Below, in pieces: positions 33,167 to 40,690 of a DNA stretch of 64,000 nt (its first letter is position 1; the number at the start of each line of letters is the position of its first letter). Made by a program: the position numbers and the translations under genes. Where the stretch lies: the NCBI RefSeq assembly GCF_009739465.1, contig NZ_WHOM01000044.1, forward strand, positions 123,359 to 187,358, read 5' to 3'. Origin of the DNA: Streptomyces apocyni (GTDB lineage: Bacteria > Actinomycetota > Actinomycetes > Streptomycetales > Streptomycetaceae). The notes under the pieces are model-generated. The model was not told the origin of the DNA. It ran no database searches and saw only the letters and a list, made by a program, of their open reading frames with translations.

Positions 33167-34287
33167 GCATCACCCCCGGGCGGCTGCGCGCCCTCACCCG
33201 GCACCGGTTGTTCTGGCCGCTGGCCCTGCTAGCGGGCCTGCTGCTGGTCGCGGTCGCCGACAACCCCTCCTTCTTCTCGGTACGGGTCCAGGGCGGCCAC
33301 CTGTACGGCAACCTGATCGACATCCTGCGCCTGAGTGCCCCGCTCGCGCTGATCGCCCTGGGGATGACGCTGGTGATCGCGCTCAAGGGCATCGATCTGT
33401 CGGTGGGTGCCGTGGTCGCCATCGGGGGCGCCGTCGCCTGCACCGAGATCAGCCAACTGGCGGACCAGGGCAGTGCCTCCGGGGTCGTGCTGGCCGTCGG
33501 CGCGGCGCTGGGACTGTGTCTGCTGGCTGGCCTGTGGAACGGCTTCCTGGTCGCCTATGTCGGTATCCAGCCCATCATCGCGACGTTGATCCTGATGGTC
33601 GCGGGGCGGGGTGTGGCGCAGATGGTGACGGACGGTCAGATCGTCACGGTAAGCAGTTCGCCGTACCACCTGATCGGCGGCGGCTATCTCTTCGGGCTGC
33701 CCTTCAGCGCCCTGACCGCCGGTGCCGTACTCGGCCTGGTGGCCCTGCTGGTGCGGCGCAGCGCGCTGGGCGTGCTGGTCGAGTCGGTCGGCGGCAACGC
33801 CGAGGCGAGCCGTCTGGCCGGGATCAAGTCCCGTGGCCTGACCCTGGGCGTGTACGCGTTCTCCGGGCTGTGCGCGGGGGCCGCCGGTCTCATGATCAGC
33901 TCGAACATCGCGGGCGCTGACGGCAACAACGCCGGTCTGTGGATCGAACTCGACGCGATCTTCGCGGTGGTCATCGGCGGTACGGCCCTCACCGGTGGGC
34001 GCTTCTACCTCGGCGGCACCCTGGTCGGGGTGCTGGTCATCCAGACCCTCACCACCGTGGTGCTGAGCCTCGGGGTGCCGCCGGAGACGACGCTCGTGTT
34101 CAAGGCCTGTGTGGTCACCGCCGTCTGTCTGCTGCAGTCCCCGGCCTTCCGCCACGCGGTGACCTCCCGGCTGAGACGCGCAGGCTCCCGGCCACCTGGC
34201 GCGTCGTCCACCCACATCGAAAAGCCCGAACACGAGCACGAGCCCGATCCCACCGAGCCGACCCCTCGCGAGGTCCAGAACACATGA
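33163..34287 (+). CDS. Sugar ABC transporter permease, YtfT-like
   Basis: The 374-residue membrane protein has about nine hydrophobic helices and the CUT2 permease blocks GMTLVIALKGIDLSVGAVVA and IFAVVIGGTALTGGRFYLGG. A charged tail of about 40 residues (EKPEHEHEPDPTEPTPREVQ) is longer than usual and rich in Glu and Pro. Start and stop overlap both neighbours by 4 nt, so synthesis is coupled within the operon. With the next gene it should form the heterodimeric membrane channel. Confidence 0.92.
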   Translation: MSITPGRLRALTRHRLFWPLALLAGLLLVAVADNPSFFSVRVQGGHLYGNLIDILRLSAPLALIALGMTLVIALKGIDLSVGAVVAIGGAVACTEISQLADQGSASGVVLAVGAALGLCLLAGLWNGFLVAYVGIQPIIATLILMVAGRGVAQMVTDGQIVTVSSSPYHLIGGGYLFGLPFSALTAGAVLGLVALLVRRSALGVLVESVGGNAEASRLAGIKSRGLTLGVYAFSGLCAGAAGLMISSNIAGADGNNAGLWIELDAIFAVVIGGTALTGGRFYLGGTLVGVLVIQTLTTVVLSLGVPPETTLVFKACVVTAVCLLQSPAFRHAVTSRLRRAGSRPPGASSTHIEKPEHEHEPDPTEPTPREVQNT

Positions 34288-35285
34288 GCGCCCCGCTGAC
34301 CAGCCTCCGCCTCGCCGCCCGGCACCGGCGCGGCTATATCCCCGTCGCGTCCACCGCCGTGCTGTTCCTCGCGCTGCTCGCGGCGGGCAACTCCCGGTAC
34401 TACGGCTTCCTCGAAGGCCAGGTGCTGCTCAACCTCCTGATCAACAACGCCGGGTTGCTCGTCCTCGCGGTCGGGATGACCTTCGTGATCCTCACCGGCG
34501 GCATCGACCTGTCGGTCGGCGCGGTGGCCGCGCTGTCCACGATGATGGTCGCCTGGATGGTGGAACGGGCGGGCGTGCCCCCGCTGTTGGCGATCGTGCT
34601 CGCGCTGGCCGTGGGCGCGGGGCTCGGCAGGCTGATGGGTCATATGGTCCATGACTTCGGGGTGCAGCCCTTTATCGCCACCCTCGCGGGCATGTTCCTG
34701 GCGCGTGGGCTGTGCTTCCTGATCAGCACCGAGTCGATCTCCATCACCGACCCGCTCTTCGCCACCGCGGCGCAGACCCGCATCCCGCTGCCGAGCGGGA
34801 CGTTCATCTCGATCAGTGTGGTGATCGCCCTGGTGATCGTCGCTGTCGCGTTTGGCGTGCTGCACTACACGCGCTTCGGGCGGGGCGTGTACGCGGTGGG
34901 CGACAATCCGCAGTCCGCCGAGCTGATGGCCCTGCCCGTACGCCGTACGATCCTCGCCGCCTACACGATATCCGGGCTCTGCTCGGCGCTCGGCGGGGTG
35001 CTGTTCACCTTCTACACCCAGTCCGGTTACAGCCTGAACCTGCTCGGCACCGAGCTCGACACCATCGCAGCGGTCGTGATCGGCGGCACCGTCCTGACCG
35101 GTGGCGCCGGGTACGTCCTGGGCACGGTGCTGGGGGTCTGTGTGCTCGGGGTGATCCAGACCATCATCACCTTCGAGGGCACCCTCAGCTCCTGGTGGAC
35201 GAAGATCGTCACGGGTGCGCTGCTGCTCGCCTTCGTACTGCTTCAGCGGGTCCTCACGGCGCGCCGGACGTCGGCGGGGTCCTGA
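34284..35285 (+). CDS. Sugar ABC transporter permease, YjfF-like
   Basis: The 333-residue CUT2 permease has the same signature blocks: GMTFVILTGGIDLSVGAVAA and TIAAVVIGGTVLTGGAGYVL. The presence of two different permeases, rather than one homodimer, matches the E. coli ytfQRT-yjfF galactofuranose system and supports a furanose substrate. It is the last gene of the operon. The ATG overlaps the previous stop by 4 nt. Confidence 0.92.
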   Translation: MSAPLTSLRLAARHRRGYIPVASTAVLFLALLAAGNSRYYGFLEGQVLLNLLINNAGLLVLAVGMTFVILTGGIDLSVGAVAALSTMMVAWMVERAGVPPLLAIVLALAVGAGLGRLMGHMVHDFGVQPFIATLAGMFLARGLCFLISTESISITDPLFATAAQTRIPLPSGTFISISVVIALVIVAVAFGVLHYTRFGRGVYAVGDNPQSAELMALPVRRTILAAYTISGLCSALGGVLFTFYTQSGYSLNLLGTELDTIAAVVIGGTVLTGGAGYVLGTVLGVCVLGVIQTIITFEGTLSSWWTKIVTGALLLAFVLLQRVLTARRTSAGS

Positions 35286-35444
35286 CCGTACTGACCCTTA
35301 CTGTCCATACGAGAAGAGATCCCTTCCGCGCGGCAACCTTTCCGAGCGCGGCGGAGACAAGGGAAAAGGAAGCGGGTTTGCGGGACTTGGGGTTCCGTGG
35401 CCGCCGCTTCCGTATCCCTGTCCCCCAGGAAAGGAACGACTGCT

Positions 35445-36599
35445 GTGAGCAGCAGCACCGGACGCCACCGCAGGACCCGTCCGATCGCCGTGGCGGCCGC
35501 CGTCGCCGTCGCGGCGGGTGCCGGAGGCGTCTATCTGGGGCTCGCCCCGGACGACGCCGACGCGGCGTCCGCCACCGTGTTGGTGTCGTCCACGTCGGCG
35601 CTGGAGAAGGCCTTCGCCTCCGCTTCGGCGGGGACCACCATCCAGGTGCGCGGCGGCACGTACCACCCGACGAGGACATTGAAGTCCCGTGCCAGTGGGA
35701 CGAGTTCGGCACGGATCACGCTCACCGCGTACGGCAGTGAGAAGGTGCGGATCGACGGCTCGAAGCTGCCCAGCGGCTCCTGGCTGACCGCGATCCACGG
35801 CAACTACTGGACGGTGCAGAACCTCACCTTCCAGAACTCGACCGCGCACGGTCTGGTGGTCACCTCGTCGACCGGCGGAATCTTCAAGAACCTGGTCACG
35901 GCGAACAACGGCAACTCCGGGTTCACGCTGCGCGGCGACAACACCGTGAACAATCTCGTGCAGAACCTGGACAGCCACGGCAACTACGACCCCGAGAACC
36001 ACGGCCAGAACGCCGACGGCATCGCGGTGAAGTTCGGCTCCGGCTCCGGCAACAAGATCACCGGCGCCCGTCTGTACAACAACGCGGATGACGGGCTGGA
36101 CTTCTGGCAGTTCGCCAGCCCCGTCACGGTGGAGAACAGCTGGGCCTTCGGCAACGGCAGGAACCGCTGGAACGACGGCGCCTTCGAGGGCAACGGCAAC
36201 GGCTTCAAGCTGGGCGGCGGAGGCGCCACCGTGGCGCACATCGTCCGCTTCAACGCGGCCTGGGACAACACCAAGCACGGCTTCACCGAGAACAGCAACC
36301 ACGGCGCGATGATCCTCTTCCGGAACACCGCGTACGCCAACAAGCAGACCGGCTTCTACTTCGCCCAGGGCAAGGCCCGGCTGGCCAGGAACCTGGCAGT
36401 GTCCAACAGCAAGGGCCTGTCAAAGCTGGGTTCGTCGACGGTGTCGGCCGCCAACAACTGGGACAGCGGCGTCGCGACACCCACGTTCAAGTCCACCAAC
36501 GCGGGCTCGGTGTACGGGGCCCGCCAGGCGAGTGGCGCCCTCCCGGCGACCACCTTCCTCACCACGGGCACCGACGCCATCGGCGCTCCGATGAAGTAA
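35445..36599 (+). CDS. Secreted right-handed beta-helix pectate lyase, PL9-like
   Basis: The 384-residue product has a signal peptide (about residues 1-38, ending DADAAS) and a parallel beta-helix with Asn ladders. The block NADGIAVKFGSGSGNKITGA then RLYNNADDGLDFWQF matches PL9 lyases, with calcium-binding Asp residues and the catalytic Lys in AVKF. It cleaves polygalacturonate by beta-elimination outside the cell. The GTG at 35445 follows AGGAAAGGA. It sits between the furanose importer and a terminator, and is probably expressed from its own promoter in 35286-35444. Confidence 0.85.
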   Translation: MSSSTGRHRRTRPIAVAAAVAVAAGAGGVYLGLAPDDADAASATVLVSSTSALEKAFASASAGTTIQVRGGTYHPTRTLKSRASGTSSARITLTAYGSEKVRIDGSKLPSGSWLTAIHGNYWTVQNLTFQNSTAHGLVVTSSTGGIFKNLVTANNGNSGFTLRGDNTVNNLVQNLDSHGNYDPENHGQNADGIAVKFGSGSGNKITGARLYNNADDGLDFWQFASPVTVENSWAFGNGRNRWNDGAFEGNGNGFKLGGGGATVAHIVRFNAAWDNTKHGFTENSNHGAMILFRNTAYANKQTGFYFAQGKARLARNLAVSNSKGLSKLGSSTVSAANNWDSGVATPTFKSTNAGSVYGARQASGALPATTFLTTGTDAIGAPMK

Positions 36600-36634
36600 C
36601 CCCCGGCCGACGTTCACACGGTCACTTGGTCAAC

Positions 36635-36667
36635 GCAGCGCCCTCACCTCACCGGTGAGGGCGCTGC
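36635..36667. terminator. Bidirectional stem-loop terminator
   Basis: GCAGCGCCCTCACC (36635-36648) pairs perfectly with GGTGAGGGCGCTGC (36654-36667) around a 5-nt loop. It lies between the convergent pectate lyase and membrane-protein genes. Confidence 0.8.
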
Positions 36668-36677
36668 GCCGTTCCGG

Positions 36678-37565
36678 CTAGCGGGAGGTCGGTGCGAAGT
36701 CGCCCTTCCACTCGGCCGGTCCGTCGTCCGATGTGTCCACCTGGACGGTGTAGCTGTCGCCACCAGCATCGCGCTGGCCCTCGGCGTGGTGGTACTGCCC
36801 GGCGAAGACATACTCGCCCGGTTGCACGGTGAGCCCCTCCTTGAGGGTCCAGCGGTACACCAGAACGCCGCCGCGCTCCCGCACCGTCACGTCGAAGTCT
36901 TCGACGGGCAGCGAGCGCCAGTTGCCCGCGTCGGCGACCTGGCCGGTCTGGGTGACCCGCAGTTCGACGGTGAGCGCGGTCAGGGGCTCGCGCGCCTTGA
37001 TGGTGATGTTGCTCTGCCCCCAGTAGGCGGAGCTGCCCGGATCGATGGAGCCGTCCGCCCACAGCAGGTCCCCGGCGGGCGGGGGCTTCGAGTCGCGCTC
37101 GCCCTGCTTGGGTGGTGCGGGCGGCGGGGCGCCGCTCTCGCCAGCGGCGGGGGGTGTGCCGCTGGGTTTGCTGGGGCCGGTGGGATCGCTGGTGCCGCTG
37201 GTGCTGGGCGGGCGCTGGGTGGGCGGGACGAGGGTGTGGCTGGGCTTCGGGGATGCCGAGGGTGCCGGGGGCGTGGTGTCGGTCCCGGTGCTGGGGTCGG
37301 GTGTCGTCGCCACGGTCTGTGGGGGCGTCTGGTCCTGGCGTACGGCGGAGGCGACGGCGTACCCACCGACCGCGACGACTCCCGCCACGGCGGCCGTCGC
37401 GCTCACCACGCGCACCCAGGAGGCGGCCGGTCTGCGGGGCCGCGGGGTCCGCGCCGCGGGGGGCTCGGCCATGCCTCGCTCGACCCGTGCGAGCATCCGC
37501 GCGCGGTCGGGCTGGTGGGTGTGCGCGGCGTCCTTGAGGCGCCCGCGCAACGCGTCGTCCATCAT
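36678..37565 (-). CDS. Single-pass membrane protein, probable anti-sigma-like partner
   Basis: The 295-residue protein has a short cytoplasmic N-terminus (DDALRGRLKDAAHTHQPDRA), one membrane helix (about residues 48-70, ASWVRVVSATAAVAGVVAVG), a long Pro/Ser/Thr linker and an extracellular beta domain of about 120 residues (SSAYWGQSNITIKAREPLTA ...). It is translationally coupled to the sigma-factor gene by an ATGA overlap, the arrangement of sigma/anti-sigma pairs. The N-terminus lacks a recognisable zinc anti-sigma HxxxCxxC motif, so the partnership is inference. A second ATG follows directly at 37562. Confidence 0.7.
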   Translation of the reverse strand: MMDDALRGRLKDAAHTHQPDRARMLARVERGMAEPPAARTPRPRRPAASWVRVVSATAAVAGVVAVGGYAVASAVRQDQTPPQTVATTPDPSTGTDTTPPAPSASPKPSHTLVPPTQRPPSTSGTSDPTGPSKPSGTPPAAGESGAPPPAPPKQGERDSKPPPAGDLLWADGSIDPGSSAYWGQSNITIKAREPLTALTVELRVTQTGQVADAGNWRSLPVEDFDVTVRERGGVLVYRWTLKEGLTVQPGEYVFAGQYHHAEGQRDAGGDSYTVQVDTSDDGPAEWKGDFAPTSR

Positions 37566-38128
37566 GTCCCTCCCCCCGCTTCCACGGAACTGGCGTGCAC
37601 CCGTGCCACGGCGGTCTGCGGGCCGAGCAGTCGCTGTAGCTCGGCCATTCCCTTCGAGGTCTGGCTCTTCACCGTACCCACCGAGACTCCCAGGGCTCGG
37701 GCGGTGTCCTTCTCCGACAGGTCGAAGGCGTGCCGCAGCACGACACAGGCCCGCTTGCGGAACGGCAGTCTGCCCAGGGCCTCCTGTACGTCGACCACGG
37801 CGGGTATGTCGGGGTCATCCGTCTTCTCGTCGCGAGGCGACCAGAACAGACTGATCCGGCGGCGCTCGCGCACCGCGCTGCGGATACGGCTGTGCGCCAT
37901 GTTGGTGACCACCCCACGCGCGTACGCGACCGGGTGGTCGGCCGCGCGCACCCGGTCCCAGCGGTGCCAGAGGGCGAGCAGGGCGTCCGCCGCCAGGTCG
38001 TCGGCGTTGTCAGCGTCGCCGGTCAGCAGGTAGGCGAGGCGTGAGAGCGGCGCGTACTGCTGCTCGAAGAAGGCGTGGAACTCCGACTCCGCGGCGGCGT
38101 CATCGTCGGCGACGGCGGGTGAACGCAT
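37562..38128 (-). CDS. SigE family ECF RNA polymerase sigma factor
   Basis: The 188-residue protein has region 2 (EFHAFFEQQYAPLSRLAYLL ... DDLAADALLALWHRW) and region 4 (LPFRKRACVVLRHAFDLSEK ... VSVGTVKSQTSKGMAELQ). The FxxFYxxxYxxLxRLAYLLTGD-like opening is characteristic of the actinobacterial SigE family. It probably responds to an envelope or extracellular signal through the coupled membrane protein downstream. The ATG at 38128 has GTGAGG upstream. Confidence 0.9.
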   Translation of the reverse strand: MRSPAVADDDAAAESEFHAFFEQQYAPLSRLAYLLTGDADNADDLAADALLALWHRWDRVRAADHPVAYARGVVTNMAHSRIRSAVRERRRISLFWSPRDEKTDDPDIPAVVDVQEALGRLPFRKRACVVLRHAFDLSEKDTARALGVSVGTVKSQTSKGMAELQRLLGPQTAVARVHASSVEAGGGT

Positions 38129-38346
38129 CGGTAACCTCACTCCCCGACCCGGGCGCGGCCGTAGGGCGGCGGGCACCGTCAGCGGGTCGGGCGCCCGGTC
38201 TGCCCGCGCGGCTTCGATCCCGCCGCGCACCTCACGCTAGTCCACACCTTCTCCGCAGCTCGGGGCCCAGCACCGCGCCTGTGCGCCGGTGTGACCCGCA
38301 CCGCCCCGTTCGGGATTCCGCACGTCATCTGTAGGTCCGAACGGTC

Positions 38347-38375
38347 ACCGTAGAGTTGACTCGTTGATTGGTCAA
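38347..38375 (-). promoter_or_regulatory. Promoter of the sigma-factor operon, overlapping the GH31 stop
   Basis: On the minus strand TTGACC (38375-38370) and TACGGT (38352-38347) are 17 bp apart. A 7-bp inverted repeat (AGTTGAC 38354-38360, GTCAACT 38371-38377) overlaps both the -35 box and the GH31 stop codon. The untranslated leader would be about 210 nt. Confidence 0.5.
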
Positions 38376-40690
38376 CTAGACGCCAGTCCTAGGGTCACAT
38401 CGGCCACTCCCCGCGCCACCGTGTCCCGGGCGTCCGTGGCGTCCCTGGCGTCCCTGGCGTCCCCGCGCACCGTGCGCACCGTGAACGGCCGGTCCGATCC
38501 CTCGGCCGTGACCCGAATCCGGCCCCCCTCGCGCACCGCGCGGAACGCGGCGGCTGGCGCCCCGTCCAGGCCGGGCACGGTGACGGTGGTGTCGCGGATG
38601 CCCGGCGTGACCAGCAGCGTCAGATCCTCCAGCCAGTCGCCGTCCGGGCGCTGATCGTCCGCGCCAAGCGGCAGCAGCGCCCCCGGGCGTACGTACAGGG
38701 GCAGACTGTCGAATCCGTGTGACTCCCGCCGCCAGGCCGGTCCGCTGACCGTCTCGCCGGTCAGCAGATGGGTCCAGGTGCCCGCGGGCAGATAGCACTC
38801 GACCTCGCCGTCCACACTGAAGACGGGTGCCACCAGCAGGTCGGGGCCGAGCATGTACTGACGGTCCAGGGACCGGCACGCCGGGTCCTCGGGAAACTCC
38901 AGCAGCATCGGGCGCAGTACGGGCACCCCGGTGCGATGCGCCTCGACGGCGGCTCCGTACAGGTAGGGCATCAGCCGGTGCTTGAGCCGGGTGAACTTCC
39001 GTGCCACGTCGACCGCTTCCTCGCCGAACGCCCAGGGCACCCGGTAGGAGACGTTGCCGTGCAGCCGGCTGTGCGAGGAGAGCAGTCCGAACGCGAGCCA
39101 GCGCTTGAAGACCGCCGGGTCAGGGGTGCCCTCGAAGCCCCCGATGTCATGGCTCCAGAACCCGAAGCCGCTCAGCGACAGGGACAGGCCGCCGCGCAGG
39201 GACTCGGCCATCGCCTCCAGCGAGGCGAAGCAGTCGCCGCCCCAGTGCACCGGGAACTGCTGTCCGCCCGCGGTGGCGGAGCGGGCGAAGATCACCGCTT
39301 CACCGCTCCCCCGCTGCTCTTGAAGCAGGTCGAAGACGACCTGGTTGTACAGCTGGGCGTAGTAGTTGTGCATCCGCCGTGGGTCACTGCCGTCGTGCCA
39401 GACCACCTCGGTGGGCACCCGCTCGCCGAAGTCCGTCTTGAAGCAGTCGACTCCCATGTCAAGGAGTCCGCGCAGCTTGTCCGTGTACCACTGGCGGGCA
39501 CCGGGGTGGGTGAAGTCCACCAGCGCCATGCCCGGTTGCCACAGGTCCCACTGCCAGACATCGCCGCTCGGCCGGGTGACCAGGTACCCCTCGGCCGCCG
39601 CCTCCTCGAACAGCGGGGACTTCTGGGCGATATACGGATTGATCCACATGCTGACCTTCAGGCCGCGCTCTTTGAGCCTGCGCAGCATGCCCTCCGGATC
39701 GGGAAAGACCTCCGGGTCCCAGCGGAAGTCCGACCACTGGTATTCGCGCATCCAGAAGCAGTCGAAGTGGAAGACGGACAACGGGATGTCGCGCTCGGCC
39801 ATCCCGTCGACGAAGGAGGTGACGGTCTCCTCGTCATAGCGTGTGCAGAAGGAGGTGGTCAGCCACAGCCCGAAGGACCATGCGGGCGGCAGCGCGGGGC
39901 GTCCGGTCAGCGCGGTGTAGCGGCTGAGCACGTCCTTGGGTTCGGGTCCCGCGACGACGTAGAACTCCAGGGACTGGTCCTCGACGCTGAACTGCACCTG
40001 GCCGACCGACTCGGAGCCGATCTCGTACGACACCTTCCCGGGGTGGTTGACGAAGACGCCGTAGCCGCGCGAGGAGAGGTGGAACGGGATGTTCTTGTAC
40101 GCCTGTTCGCTGCTGGTGCCGCCGTCGGCCTGCCAGATGTCGACGCTCTGGCCGTTCTTCACGTACGGCGTGAAGCGCTCGCCCAGTCCGTAGATCTGTT
40201 CGCCGACGCCGAGCGCCAGTTGGCCGATCATGTGGTGCGCGCCGTCCGGAGTGCTGGCGAACGCGGTGCCCTTGCGCTCGATGGCGGTCAGGCGGCGCCC
40301 GTCGGCGTCCAGGAACTCCAGGCCCCAGGGGCCCTCGGTGTCCAGGCGCAGGGTCAGCGGGCCGCTGGATAGCTCGGTGACGGTGCCGTCGCGGCGGATC
40401 TTGGCGGCAGCGGCGCCGGGTTCGCGCTGGGCGCCTGGCAGGGCGAAGTCGGGGCCGCGGTGGACAGTGCCCGCGTGGTGGGTGGTGCGCACGCCGATGA
40501 CGCCTTCGGCCGGGGAGAAGCACTCGACGGTGATCAGGGGGGAGTTGAGGGTGTCGCCACGCTCGCGTACGTGCTGGACGGACGCGTAGGCGGTGAAGTG
40601 GTCCTCGCCGGTGTCCAGGTCCCGCACCTCGGTCGCGTACGAGGCCTGGACGCCGTCGCGCATCAGCCAGAAGCCGTTGGTGAACTTCAT
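38372..40690 (-). CDS. yicI: Alpha-xylosidase, GH31 (YicI-like)
   Basis: The 772-residue enzyme matches E. coli YicI in length and motifs. GVDCFKTDFGERVPTEVVWH holds nucleophile D420, and HWGGDCFASLEAMAESLRGG holds acid/base D486, 66 residues later as in YicI. FGFWSHDIGGFEG follows. There is no signal peptide. It releases xylose from alpha-xylosides such as isoprimeverose, the core of xyloglucan fragments. It overlaps the upstream GH3 gene by 4 nt (ATGA), so the two glycosidases are made together. Confidence 0.93.
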   Translation of the reverse strand: MKFTNGFWLMRDGVQASYATEVRDLDTGEDHFTAYASVQHVRERGDTLNSPLITVECFSPAEGVIGVRTTHHAGTVHRGPDFALPGAQREPGAAAAKIRRDGTVTELSSGPLTLRLDTEGPWGLEFLDADGRRLTAIERKGTAFASTPDGAHHMIGQLALGVGEQIYGLGERFTPYVKNGQSVDIWQADGGTSSEQAYKNIPFHLSSRGYGVFVNHPGKVSYEIGSESVGQVQFSVEDQSLEFYVVAGPEPKDVLSRYTALTGRPALPPAWSFGLWLTTSFCTRYDEETVTSFVDGMAERDIPLSVFHFDCFWMREYQWSDFRWDPEVFPDPEGMLRRLKERGLKVSMWINPYIAQKSPLFEEAAAEGYLVTRPSGDVWQWDLWQPGMALVDFTHPGARQWYTDKLRGLLDMGVDCFKTDFGERVPTEVVWHDGSDPRRMHNYYAQLYNQVVFDLLQEQRGSGEAVIFARSATAGGQQFPVHWGGDCFASLEAMAESLRGGLSLSLSGFGFWSHDIGGFEGTPDPAVFKRWLAFGLLSSHSRLHGNVSYRVPWAFGEEAVDVARKFTRLKHRLMPYLYGAAVEAHRTGVPVLRPMLLEFPEDPACRSLDRQYMLGPDLLVAPVFSVDGEVECYLPAGTWTHLLTGETVSGPAWRRESHGFDSLPLYVRPGALLPLGADDQRPDGDWLEDLTLLVTPGIRDTTVTVPGLDGAPAAAFRAVREGGRIRVTAEGSDRPFTVRTVRGDARDARDATDARDTVARGVADVTLGLASS

